NCBI GenBank assembly: GCA_028279085.1
Contig: JANQSX010000185.1
Location: forward strand, 1-7,442
Source of the DNA: Bdellovibrionales bacterium
Lineage (GTDB): Bacteria > Bdellovibrionota > Bdellovibrionia > Bdellovibrionales > UBA1609
DNA: 7,442 nucleotides
Direction: 5' to 3'
Shown here: piece by piece, positions 1 to 6,142 of the stretch
Position numbering within the stretch: position 1 is the stretch's first letter
How the letters are laid out: every line of letters begins with the position of its first letter
Notes under the pieces: generated by a model
Databases searched by the model: none
The model's input: the letters and a program-made list of their open reading frames with translations, nothing else
What the model was told of the DNA's origin: nothing
Made by a program: the position numbers and the translations under genes

Positions 1-20
1 GTAGGGGTTTTCTTACCCTT
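1..20 (-). terminator. Half of a terminator-like motif cut by the window edge
   Basis: Read on the minus strand, this end is AAGGGTAAGAAAACCCCTAC. Its first 12 bases are identical to those leading into the clear terminator hairpin after dnaJ (6043-6054), where the next bases form the stem GAAAGCCC...GGGCTTTC. By analogy GAAAACCCC here would be the left arm of a stem whose right arm (expected GGGGTTTTC) lies just outside the window. This is inference from similarity; only half of the proposed structure is visible. Confidence 0.3.
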
Positions 21-205
21 GGAGGCGGGAAGCTCTTAGAGAGCTTTCCGTTTAAATTTACAAGAGTGACAAATATCCTCTGATTTGTAAAAAACCGAAG
101 CACGAGCCGGGAGAAAAATTTCAATTTATTGTTTATTTAGAAGGTGGGTGCATATTTAAAAGCCATTTTGGAAAAAAAACTTTTCTTTCAGGGTGTGTGA
201 GCAAT
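1..205. other. Non-coding region left of the transglycosylase gene
   Basis: I see no credible gene here. Open stretches at the left edge are short (stops at 37-39 and 81-83 on the + strand) and have no family features. What stands out is structure: a near-perfect 11-bp inverted repeat at 26-36/40-50 (arms CGGGAAGCTCT and AGAGCTTTCCG, one G-T pair, 3-nt loop), a second smaller one (ACAAAT at 70s, ATTTGT about 8 nt later), and on the minus strand a CCG...CGG mini-stem followed by six T near 105-113 that could weakly terminate the transglycosylase transcript. The region may hold the end of a structured RNA whose rest lies outside the window. It matches no RNA family I can recognise (not tmRNA, SRP, RNase P or 6S as far as I can tell). 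Confidence 0.4.
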
Positions 206-2275
206 CTATAAAAAAATAATATTACGAATGAGCAGGCGAACATAAGTTCTTGTTTCTTCGTAGGGAATTTCTTCAATAAAGGAAAGGGGATCTTTATCAG
301 GGGGATTTTGTTTTAACCAGCGTATAACAGCCGTTCTTCCTGCGTTGTACACAGCTACTGTAGTAATAAATTGAGAGTTATATTTGTCAAAGAGTTGTTT
401 CAAAAAAGCAGTACCTAAAAGAATATTTTTTTGAGGTTTGTATAGGTCATACATATTTTTATAGGAAATCCCGTTTTTTCTTGCTACTCGTTTGGCCACA
501 AAAGGGCGAATTTGCATCAGTCCGAAAGCATCTGCCGGACTTCTGGCTTTTGGATTCCATGCTGACTCCTGCCTTATAAGCGCATAAACAAACTCTTTTT
601 CTACATTAAAGAGTCGAGCTGCCTTTTCCACTTCCTTTGTGTAAATAATAGGGAACATTAAATCTGTATAAGAGCGAAAAAAAACAGTTCTCTCCTTTAC
701 GGGGAGGCTTCCTACCATTTTAAATAATGGAAAGTAGGATCGTGCCATTGCCATATAGTAAAAAAGAGTTGCCCACTCTTTTGTTTTTTTATCTAGATCG
801 GTTTGATATTGATTGGATTTGTATTTTAAAAAATCCAAGGCGGAATCATATTCATTTAAAGAGAGCAGCCATTGAACTATGGTATAGTCTGTATTGTCTT
901 TTTCTTGAGTAAAATTCTTTTTTTGATCAATTGTAATTTGGTGATTGAGTTTGTAGTGAGCTAAGAATCCATAGTAAGAAAGGGGGTCTTTTGTGATTAA
1001 TTTTTTATAAGTTACTTGGGCTTTTTTTTCTTCTTTCATATCTTCATAAGTTCTTCCTATCCAAAAGAGTATACGGGAGGGTAGATAGTCACTTTTTGTT
1101 GTTTCTAATAACTCTTTTAACACACTAATACTGGCTTCTTTTTTACCCGCTTTTTTTAATACCCAGGCATAACTCCATTTTGTTTTTTCCCGCACTTCTC
1201 TGTTATAAAATTTTTCCTTTAGGGCTTTTTCAAAAAAGAAGATAGATTTATCCAGATCATTTTTTTCTTCAAAAATAAGAGCTTTCATACGATACACTTG
1301 AAATAAAGAAAATCTTCCTTGTAGCTCTTTTTCAATTTGCCTTAAGGTCTTTAGTGCTTTGGAAGATTGGTTAAGTGTCCATTGGGTACGAGCCAATAAA
1401 AAAGAAATATTATGATAAGTACCAATAGCGTTTTTCTCTGTTTTCATTTTTCTTTTGAGCCAATTTTTCCATTGTATGGTGGCGGTTAAATATTTTTTAT
1501 TATTCTTTTGTACTTTATAAACCCATCTTATTTTTTTAAAGGCTTCATTTTTATCATGGAAAGAGGATTGAGAGTTATTTAGAAGTTGACGGTAATAGAA
1601 GATAGCTTTTTTGAACCTTCTTACATGTTTAAAGTCGTTTGCTACTATTAATTTTTGTGAATGAGAAGGGCTGGGAATATAGCGAGGAGATAAGGTATAT
1701 AGTTTTTCTTTCCATGTTTCCAGTCGTTCATCTTCTAACTCTTTTGCCAAATTGATAGCTCTAACCAGATGTTGCTCACGAATATTTTTATCTTCAGAAA
1801 GTTCGTACATATAGTAGGAGGACTCCATTATTTCTTTTTTATTTTTTGAAGCTCTTGCTTTTTTATTCCATTCTTTTATTATTTTTTTCTTCATCCATTC
1901 AGGAAAGTAAGATCGATCAATTTTAATATCTATAGTGCAATGAATATAAAGGTTTAAATGAGCATGATACTTTAATGGAAATTCCTCTATCTGAGATAAA
2001 AAACGCATATTATGACAAAACAACTCAGGATCTTTTTTTTGAAAAATGAGAGCCTTTTTATAAGAGATCCACCACTCTATAGCTTTACTGGAATACCTTT
2101 GGGCAATTAAGGTGAGTTGCTTTTGGATCTTCTCTGGATTATTTGTGGAAAAAGAAACAGGTTCTTGAATGAGAGAATGAGGCAGGTTTGTGCTTTCCTC
2201 TGTTTTTCTGAAAACGGAAAAATCACACAAAAAAAATACAAAACAAAGACAAAAACAAATAATGAGATATTTCAT
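206..2275 (-). CDS. slt: Slt-type soluble lytic murein transglycosylase
   Basis: This 689-residue protein is predicted to cleave the MurNAc-GlcNAc bond of peptidoglycan in the periplasm, leaving 1,6-anhydroMurNAc ends. Residues 3-21 are a hydrophobic signal peptide or anchor; the cysteines in it do not form a clean lipobox. Residues from about 50 to 540 are a long, Lys-rich, all-helical region with TPR-like repeats, like the superhelical U/L domains of Slt70. The C-terminal catalytic SLT domain (about 545-689) has all family motifs: the catalytic Glu570 in 'IRQESAW', 'GLMQI' at 585-589, 'AVYNAG' at 641-646 and 'PYEETRTYV' at 671-679. The length is close to E. coli Slt70 (645). The start is the first ATG and gives a sensible export signal, though the Shine-Dalgarno match is weak. 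The stop is TAG. The gene is divergent from htpX. Enzyme class is certain; the exact subfamily name is less so. Confidence 0.9.
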   Translation of the reverse strand: MKYLIICFCLCFVFFLCDFSVFRKTEESTNLPHSLIQEPVSFSTNNPEKIQKQLTLIAQRYSSKAIEWWISYKKALIFQKKDPELFCHNMRFLSQIEEFPLKYHAHLNLYIHCTIDIKIDRSYFPEWMKKKIIKEWNKKARASKNKKEIMESSYYMYELSEDKNIREQHLVRAINLAKELEDERLETWKEKLYTLSPRYIPSPSHSQKLIVANDFKHVRRFKKAIFYYRQLLNNSQSSFHDKNEAFKKIRWVYKVQKNNKKYLTATIQWKNWLKRKMKTEKNAIGTYHNISFLLARTQWTLNQSSKALKTLRQIEKELQGRFSLFQVYRMKALIFEEKNDLDKSIFFFEKALKEKFYNREVREKTKWSYAWVLKKAGKKEASISVLKELLETTKSDYLPSRILFWIGRTYEDMKEEKKAQVTYKKLITKDPLSYYGFLAHYKLNHQITIDQKKNFTQEKDNTDYTIVQWLLSLNEYDSALDFLKYKSNQYQTDLDKKTKEWATLFYYMAMARSYFPLFKMVGSLPVKERTVFFRSYTDLMFPIIYTKEVEKAARLFNVEKEFVYALIRQESAWNPKARSPADAFGLMQIRPFVAKRVARKNGISYKNMYDLYKPQKNILLGTAFLKQLFDKYNSQFITTVAVYNAGRTAVIRWLKQNPPDKDPLSFIEEIPYEETRTYVRLLIRNIIFL

Positions 2276-2304
2276 TTTTCAATCGTAAAATAATTATTTT
2301 GATT

Positions 2305-2310
2305 ATTATA
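2305..2310 (-). promoter_or_regulatory. Candidate -10 element for the transglycosylase gene
   Basis: The minus strand reads TATAAT exactly, about 30 bases before the transglycosylase ATG. No good -35 hexamer lies 16-18 bp upstream of it, and the whole gap is AT-rich, so a chance match is quite possible. Confidence 0.25.
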
Positions 2311-2357
2311 CTAGATAAAAAGCAAATTGTTGTTTTTTTAGTAGAAAATAAAAAGGC

Positions 2358-2373
2358 AGTGCAATATTTCACT
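2358..2373. promoter_or_regulatory. 16-bp operator-like palindrome between slt and htpX
   Basis: AGTGCAATATTTCACT is an inverted repeat with seven of eight positions paired (AGTG/CACT outside, AATATT at the centre). It lies in the 171-bp divergent gap, about 75 bp before the htpX start. A dimeric regulator site is possible, but no second copy is visible and the regulator is unknown. Confidence 0.22.
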
Positions 2374-2433
2374 CTTAATAAATCTGTATTATTCTTTGAT
2401 TTATTCTTACAGTTGGGGTATTTGTATAGTGAT

Positions 2434-2440
2434 AAGGAGG
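2434..2440 (+). promoter_or_regulatory. Shine-Dalgarno site fixing the htpX start
   Basis: AAGGAGG sits six bases before the ATG at 2447. This selects that start over the in-frame ATG at 2396, which has no ribosome-binding site and would add 17 residues before the hydrophobic N-terminus typical of HtpX. Confidence 0.85.
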
Positions 2441-2446
2441 AACATC

Positions 2447-3343
2447 ATGGCTATTTTTCGAAGACTTTTCTATTTTATAATAATTAACTTTCTAATTGTT
2501 CTAACGGCCTCTGTAATAGCCTCTTTTATCATGCGTTATTTTGGGATTGAGGGAGAGTGGTCTTGGTATGCCATTTTTTACTCTGTTATTGGTTTTGGGG
2601 GAGCTTTTTTCTCTCTTTTAATGTCCCGTTATTTTGCAAAGAAATTTTTTGGCGTTGTTGTTATTGATCCTAAAACAAAAAGTCACCAGGAAAGAGCTTT
2701 GCTGGATATGGTTTATCAAATGGCCACTCATGCTCGTTTACCAGCTAAACCGGAGGTGGGTATATATGAAAGTCCTGAGGCTAATGCTTTTGCAACAGGC
2801 CCTAGTAAAAGAAAATCTCTTGTAGCGGTTTCCACAGGGCTGTTAAATGGGATGAATGAAAATGAACTGAAGGGTGTTGTTGCTCATGAAGTGGCTCATA
2901 TAGCTAACGGGGATATGGTAACAATGACTCTGCTCCAAGGGCTTATTAATACGATGGTTTTGTTAGCCGCTCGTTTTATAGCAAAAATGATTGTTTCTCG
3001 ATTAAAAGATAGATCCTTTTGGTTAGAATTTTTTTTATACATAGCTTTACAAATTGTTTTTAGTATTTTGGGTTCTATTGTTCTTTGTTATTTTTCTCGC
3101 GTCAGAGAATATAGAGCCGACAAAGGCGGCGCTCGGTTTGGTGGTGTAGAAAATATGATAGCTGCTCTTAAAGCTCTTCAAAAGGTTACAAGTCCGGTGG
3201 GAGCGGCGGTTAGCTCTGGAAGAAACTCAAAAGCGGTAGAGTCTTATAATTATCTTCAAATATCTGGTAAAGAAAAAACAAGTTTGTTTTCCACTCATCC
3301 CCCTTTGTCAAGTCGTATCGCTCGATTAGAAAGATTATATTAA
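2447..3343 (+). CDS. htpX: Membrane zinc metalloprotease HtpX (M48 family)
   Basis: HtpX is an inner-membrane protease with a cytosolic active site that degrades misfolded membrane proteins, overlapping in role with FtsH. The 298-residue product (from the ATG with a strong Shine-Dalgarno) has the family layout: two N-terminal membrane segments (about 7-29 and 41-62), then the catalytic domain with the zinc site HEVAH at 147-151 in the context 'HEVAHIANGDMVTM', two further hydrophobic segments (about 160-183 and 193-216), and the third zinc ligand Glu221 in 'REYRADKGGA'. 'ESPEANAFATG' at about 108-118 and 'STHPPLSSRIARL' at about 282-294 are also family-typical. The length matches other HtpX proteins (about 290). 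It is divergent from the transglycosylase and convergent with the pilin gene. A weak heat-shock-like element (TTTGA at 2395-2399, then TATTTG) precedes it, but I would not rely on it. Confidence 0.96.
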   Translation: MAIFRRLFYFIIINFLIVLTASVIASFIMRYFGIEGEWSWYAIFYSVIGFGGAFFSLLMSRYFAKKFFGVVVIDPKTKSHQERALLDMVYQMATHARLPAKPEVGIYESPEANAFATGPSKRKSLVAVSTGLLNGMNENELKGVVAHEVAHIANGDMVTMTLLQGLINTMVLLAARFIAKMIVSRLKDRSFWLEFFLYIALQIVFSILGSIVLCYFSRVREYRADKGGARFGGVENMIAALKALQKVTSPVGAAVSSGRNSKAVESYNYLQISGKEKTSLFSTHPPLSSRIARLERLY

Positions 3344-3345
3344 GA

Positions 3346-3364
3346 TTTGAAATGTCATTCCAAA
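3346..3364. terminator. Inverted repeat between convergent htpX and pilin genes
   Basis: TTTGAAATGTCATTCCAAA pairs at eight of nine positions around a central T and lies in the 37-bp gap between the two convergent genes, three bases after the htpX stop. It could act as a weak bidirectional terminator. It is AT-rich, has almost no loop unless the inner pairs open, and lacks a clean T-run, so the assignment is weak. Confidence 0.25.
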
Positions 3365-3380
3365 GTAATTGTGTGTTTTC

Positions 3381-3998
3381 TTATGGGCAAGTGTTGCTTG
3401 CTTTAGTTCCGTCGCAGGGGTTTGTAACTTCTTTATATTGATTTATACACCATATATCTTTCTTGGCTATAGCACTTAGGTTTTTAGGTGCTTTTTTATT
3501 GATTAAGTCAGCTATGGCCATAGCTGTAAACTCATCATTGGAAATAGCGGGGGTACAAGGATTAGTGCCACCAACAGTATTAATATCTGGTGGTGTAATA
3601 CTAGTTTTTTTATATTTAAAAGCACAACCTTCAATGGTCCCGGAGCCAAAACTTTGTCCACAGATGGTATAAAAATCGTTTCGTGCTGTGTCCATAGTAG
3701 GACCTTTATATGCAGTGGGTGCGGTACCTGGGCTTTGTGTGTTAAAACCCACTCTGTAGATAAGTGCACCGTCCGGTGACACTCCGGCTACTACTAGATC
3801 GGAAGTATAAAAACGCCATTGAAGGTAAAAAGCTTTTTCTGCCATATAAAGCTGACTGAGAGATGTTTGGGCTTCTACTCTGTTTGCGGTGCGGAGATAG
3901 TTTCTATAACTTGGGACAGCAATGGCTGTAAGAATGGCCACTAAACCAATAGTAATTAATACCTCCATAAGAGTGAAACCTTTTTGCTTGTTTTTCAT
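3381..3998 (-). CDS. Type IV pilin-like protein (PilE/PilA type prepilin)
   Basis: This 205-residue prepilin would be cleaved after Gly7 ('KNKQKG^FTLMEV') by a PilD-type peptidase, methylated on Phe, and assembled into a type IV pilus or pseudopilus. Glu12 is the conserved Glu at position 5 of the mature protein. Residues 8-30 form the hydrophobic helix spine. The 'YMAEKAFYLQWRFYT' stretch (51-65), 'SPDGALIYRVGF' (74-85) and the 'FTAMAIAD...IWCINQYK' block (157-189) resemble pilins I associate with Bdellovibrionota. Six cysteines (113, 125, 148, 184, 195, 204) suggest up to three disulfides, including a C-terminal Cys195-Cys204 loop. The start has an excellent AGGAGGT site and a good promoter. 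It could be the major pilin or a minor one; no other pilus gene is in the window to decide. Confidence 0.88.
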   Translation of the reverse strand: MKNKQKGFTLMEVLITIGLVAILTAIAVPSYRNYLRTANRVEAQTSLSQLYMAEKAFYLQWRFYTSDLVVAGVSPDGALIYRVGFNTQSPGTAPTAYKGPTMDTARNDFYTICGQSFGSGTIEGCAFKYKKTSITPPDINTVGGTNPCTPAISNDEFTAMAIADLINKKAPKNLSAIAKKDIWCINQYKEVTNPCDGTKASNTCP

Positions 3999-4003
3999 AT
4001 TTT

Positions 4004-4010
4004 ACCTCCT
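4004..4010 (-). promoter_or_regulatory. Strong ribosome-binding site of the pilin gene
   Basis: The minus strand reads AGGAGGT five bases before the pilin ATG. It is among the strongest Shine-Dalgarno sites in the window, in keeping with a highly made structural protein. Confidence 0.8.
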
Positions 4011-4029
4011 CGGATTTGCTATATATTAA

Positions 4030-4057
4030 ATTATACTGAAATTTTTTAATTATACAA
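4030..4057 (-). promoter_or_regulatory. Sigma-70-type promoter of the pilin gene
   Basis: On the minus strand, TTGTAT (4057-4052) and TATAAT (4035-4030) are separated by 16 bp, predicting a start near 4023 and a leader of about 25 bases that includes the AGGAGGT site. A second TATAAT-like box lies just upstream. I looked for the GG-N10-GC pattern of a sigma-54 promoter, used by some delta-proteobacterial pilins, and did not find it. Confidence 0.5.
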
Positions 4058-4082
4058 TTAAACTTTGCCGGTTCATATTTAT

Positions 4083-4113
4083 TTGACGAATACATACATC
4101 AGTTGGTTAAAAT
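4083..4113 (+). promoter_or_regulatory. Candidate promoter giving a leaderless TPR-gene mRNA
   Basis: TTGACG (4083-4088) and TAAAAT (4108-4113) are 19 bp apart, slightly long. Transcription would begin about seven bases after the -10, at or next to the ATG at 4120, so the mRNA would have essentially no leader. No Shine-Dalgarno sequence precedes this ATG, which fits. Confidence 0.4.
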
Positions 4114-4119
4114 TAATAC

Positions 4120-4788
4120 ATGAAGTTGCTGGTTGTATTGAGTTCTCTTTTTGGGATTATATTTTTTGGAGGAATCAAAGAGCAGAAGAAAAAACCTCTT
4201 TACTTCGCTCCTCCAAATGTTATTCAGCATTTTTCTCTTGGCTATAGGGATTTTTTAGCTAATTTAATGTGGCTCCGTTTTATACAAGATGCGGACTTTT
4301 GTTCTTTTGAAAAAGGGAAGCCGGTTTATAAAGGGGATATAAAACACTGTGAACTGGGTTGGTCTTATCGCATGGTGGATGCTATTTCAGAATTGGCACC
4401 TCGTTTTAAAACTCCCTATACACTTTCTTCTATTTTGTTGAGTGTGTTTACTGGGGATAAAAAAGGGGCTGAAAAGATTCTTCTTAAAGGTTTAAAATAT
4501 TTTCCAAATGACTGGAAAATTAATTTCTATGCCGCTTATCATTATGCCGTGGATGTTAAAAAACCGGAGTTAGCGGCTCATTATGCCTATCAGTCAGCTA
4601 AAAATGGAGGGCCTTATTGGATGTATAGTCTTGCAGCCAAACAGTATGCGGAAGAGGGGCATTTACTTTTAGGAGAGACAATATTAAAGAATTTATTGAA
4701 TAGGGACATTACAGATCAGCAAAAAGCCCATGTTCGGAAGCATATGAAAGCATTTCGTGAAAAATATATGAAAAAATCATCAAAATAA
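4120..4788 (+). CDS. TPR-like membrane-anchored protein of unknown function
   Basis: The 222-residue product has an N-terminal hydrophobic segment (about 2-19, 'LLVVLSSLFGIIFFGG') that would anchor it or act as a signal, then a soluble helical region. Conserved-looking elements are 'LGYRDFLANLMWLRFIQDADFC' (about 41-62, cut by me here into its key residues LGYRDF and WLRFIQD), 'ELAPRFKTPY' and paired helices such as 'KGAEKILLKGLKYFPNDWKINFYAAYHYAV' in shortened TPR form. I recall this as a widespread TPR-like family in delta-proteobacteria and relatives, of unproven function, often annotated only as a TPR or hypothetical protein. An in-frame TAA at 4114-4116 rules out an earlier start, and no Shine-Dalgarno is seen. 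It is divergent from the pilin gene, which hints at a link with pilus biogenesis but does not show it. The C-terminus is strongly basic. Confidence 0.8.
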   Translation: MKLLVVLSSLFGIIFFGGIKEQKKKPLYFAPPNVIQHFSLGYRDFLANLMWLRFIQDADFCSFEKGKPVYKGDIKHCELGWSYRMVDAISELAPRFKTPYTLSSILLSVFTGDKKGAEKILLKGLKYFPNDWKINFYAAYHYAVDVKKPELAAHYAYQSAKNGGPYWMYSLAAKQYAEEGHLLLGETILKNLLNRDITDQQKAHVRKHMKAFREKYMKKSSK

Positions 4789-4808
4789 AGATAAAATTCT
4801 CAACTTTC

Positions 4809-4838
4809 CTTGACCCTTTCTTATTTGAACTCATTTTG
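4809..4838 (+). promoter_or_regulatory. RpoH-like heat-shock promoter of dnaJ
   Basis: CTTGACC (4809-4815), a 13-bp spacer and ACTCATTT (4829-4836) fit the sigma-32 pattern known from E. coli (CTTGAAA, 13-17 bp, CCCCATNT). The spacer equals that of the E. coli dnaK P1 promoter. A start near 4845 would leave a leader of about 45 bases with AGAGG just before the dnaJ ATG. No CIRCE inverted repeat is present, so HrcA control at this site is unlikely. Confidence 0.45.
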
Positions 4839-4890
4839 TATAAGTTGTGTGGATTATTTATAGAGTGTTATTTGTGCTGTAGAGGTTCTT

Positions 4891-5991
4891 ATGGAAAAAG
4901 ACTATTATGAAATATTATCTGTATCTCGTGACTGTTCCCAGGACGATATAAAAAAAGCTTTTAGAAAATTAGCTTTAAAATACCATCCTGATCGCAATAA
5001 GGGAGATAAGGCAGCAGAGAAAAAGTTTACGGAAGCTGCCGCCGCTTATGAAGTTTTGGGGGATTCTAAAAAAAGAGCTAAATATGACCAATTTGGTCAT
5101 GCTGGAGTGGATTCTCGTTTTGGCCAAGCTGGCTTTCACGATATGCGGGATATTTTTTCTTCTTTCAAAGATATTTTTGAAGGAGGGGATTTTTTCAGCA
5201 GTAGTTTTAATTCTTTCTTTGGAGACAGAAATTTTTCTTCCGGTGTCAATGCTTCTGTAAGGGGAGCTGATTTGCGCTATCGTTTGGAAATATCTCTTCC
5301 TGATGTTTTGAAAGGAGTGAATAATACCATTACTTATGAAGTGGAAAGAGATTGTAAAACTTGTGAAGGAACTGGCGCTCAACCTGGAACAAAGCGGATC
5401 ACTTGTCCGGAATGTCATGGATCGGGACAATTGACCCGTCGGCAAGGTTTTTTTGCTTTTTCTTCCACCTGTCCAACTTGTCAAGGAACAGGTACTGTTG
5501 TTGAATCCCCTTGTGGTGTGTGTTTTGGAACAGGTCGAAAAAAAACAAAAGAAAAATTAGAGGTGCCTATTCCACCTGGGGTGGATACAGGAACTCACTT
5601 AAGACTGAGTCAAAAAGGGGAGTCCGGTCATCGGGGAGGGCCGCCAGGAGATTTATATGTGCAGATTTTTGTTAATGAAAATAAACATCTTAAGAGAAAA
5701 GGTTCTGATCTCATAGGTTCTGTTGCTATATCTTACCTTCAGGCACTTTTAGGTACGAAAATGGAAGTGCATTCTTTGGAAGGGAAAAAAGAATTACTTA
5801 TTCCTAAAGGGACACAGTCCGGGGACTTTATTACTGTGAAAAAGGAAGGTTTGCCGGAGTTGAACAGTAAAAAACGTGGTAATCTATTGTATAAAGTGGA
5901 AGTGAGAATACCTTCTAAACTAAAGAGAAAAGAAGAAGAACAGTTAAGAGAAATTGCTAAAATAAAAGGAGAAACAGTATTGGACAGATAG
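4891..5991 (+). CDS. dnaJ: Chaperone DnaJ (Hsp40, type I)
   Basis: DnaJ binds unfolded proteins, passes them to DnaK and stimulates DnaK's ATPase in the cytoplasm. The 366-residue product is full length. The J domain (1-70) has the essential HPD at 32-34. The following Gly/Phe-rich region (about 71-125) is unusually rich in Phe and Ser and modest in Gly. The zinc domain has all four CxxCxGxG motifs intact: Cys155/158, Cys172/175, Cys194/197 and Cys208/211. The C-terminal substrate-binding and dimerisation part carries 'PPGVDTGTHLRL' and 'GGPPGDLYV' and 'KGTQSGDFITVKKEG'. The ATG is preceded by AGAGG. It has its own putative heat-shock promoter and a terminator downstream, so it is probably transcribed apart from dnaK, and it comes before dnaK rather than after it as is usual. 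Confidence 0.97.
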   Translation: MEKDYYEILSVSRDCSQDDIKKAFRKLALKYHPDRNKGDKAAEKKFTEAAAAYEVLGDSKKRAKYDQFGHAGVDSRFGQAGFHDMRDIFSSFKDIFEGGDFFSSSFNSFFGDRNFSSGVNASVRGADLRYRLEISLPDVLKGVNNTITYEVERDCKTCEGTGAQPGTKRITCPECHGSGQLTRRQGFFAFSSTCPTCQGTGTVVESPCGVCFGTGRKKTKEKLEVPIPPGVDTGTHLRLSQKGESGHRGGPPGDLYVQIFVNENKHLKRKGSDLIGSVAISYLQALLGTKMEVHSLEGKKELLIPKGTQSGDFITVKKEGLPELNSKKRGNLLYKVEVRIPSKLKRKEEEQLREIAKIKGETVLDR

Positions 5992-6000
5992 TTAATGGCC

Positions 6001-6021
6001 ATTCTGAATTTGATTCGGAAT
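6001..6021 (+). repeat. Palindromic repeat, copy A
   Basis: Arms ATTCTGAA (6001-6008) and TTCGGAAT (6014-6021) enclose a 5-nt loop TTTGA. Seven pairs are Watson-Crick and one is T-G, which would be a U-G wobble in a rightward transcript. It lies nine bases after the dnaJ stop, in the dnaJ 3' untranslated region. Same orientation as copy B, opposite to copy C. Confidence 0.75.
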
Positions 6022-6048
6022 CCAGTAAACTGAAAGCCCTCTAAGGGT

Positions 6049-6073
6049 AAGAAAGCCCCACTAGGGCTTTCTT
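6049..6073 (+). terminator. Intrinsic terminator after dnaJ
   Basis: A perfect 10-bp stem (AAGAAAGCCC at 6049-6058, GGGCTTTCTT at 6064-6073) with loop CACTA is followed by TATT. The GC-rich core and T-rich right side suit factor-independent termination of the dnaJ transcript. An extra copy of the left arm, GAAAGCCC, lies upstream at 6032-6039 and could compete for the right arm. Confidence 0.75.
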
Positions 6074-6074
6074 T

Positions 6075-6095
6075 ATTCTGAACTTGATTCAGAAT
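6075..6095 (+). repeat. Palindromic repeat, copy B
   Basis: Perfect 8-bp arms ATTCTGAA (6075-6082) and TTCAGAAT (6088-6095) enclose loop CTTGA. It begins two bases after the terminator stem, so copies A and B flank the terminator in direct orientation. The bases after each copy are also alike (CCAGT after A, CTAGT after B). Confidence 0.75.
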
Positions 6096-6121
6096 CTAGT
6101 GATGTTGCAAGCATTTTCTGG

Positions 6122-6142
6122 ATTCCGGATCAAGTCCGGAAT
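6122..6142 (-). repeat. Palindromic repeat, copy C (inverted)
   Basis: Perfect 8-bp arms ATTCCGGA (6122-6129) and TCCGGAAT (6135-6142) enclose loop TCAAG, the reverse complement of copy B's CTTGA. With flanks CTGG and GACG, it matches from memory a small dispersed palindrome common in proteobacterial genomes, notably alpha-proteobacteria; a database search would be needed to confirm this. Confidence 0.75.

Noticed and set aside
3..83. Plus-strand open frame from the left edge to TGA at 81-83
   Set aside because: It could be the tail of a gene outside the window, but 26 residues without any family feature do not support a call, and the stretch is better explained by the hairpin.
36..128. Minus-strand frame of about 28 codons ending near 36, with a Cys-x-x-Cys near its end
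   Set aside because: It is preceded by an in-frame stop with no ATG, GTG or TTG start or ribosome-binding site, so it is unlikely to be translated.
2299..2487. 62-codon open frame before and into htpX
   Set aside because: It overlaps the htpX start out of frame, has no ribosome-binding site and has low-complexity AT-driven composition. The AAGGAGG site serves htpX.
4021..4119. Sigma-54 promoter for the pilin gene
   Set aside because: No GG-N10-GC pattern is present; CCGGCAAAGTTTAATT lacks the GC at the required distance. A sigma-70 promoter fits well.
4860..4872. GAGTGTTA upstream of dnaJ resembling half of a CIRCE element
   Set aside because: The matching left half (TTAGCACTC, nine bases upstream) is absent.
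4975..5484. 169-codon antisense frame in dnaJ
   Set aside because: It lies wholly opposite a complete, well-conserved dnaJ and shows no family features of its own; its composition is what the reverse of the dnaJ codons would give.
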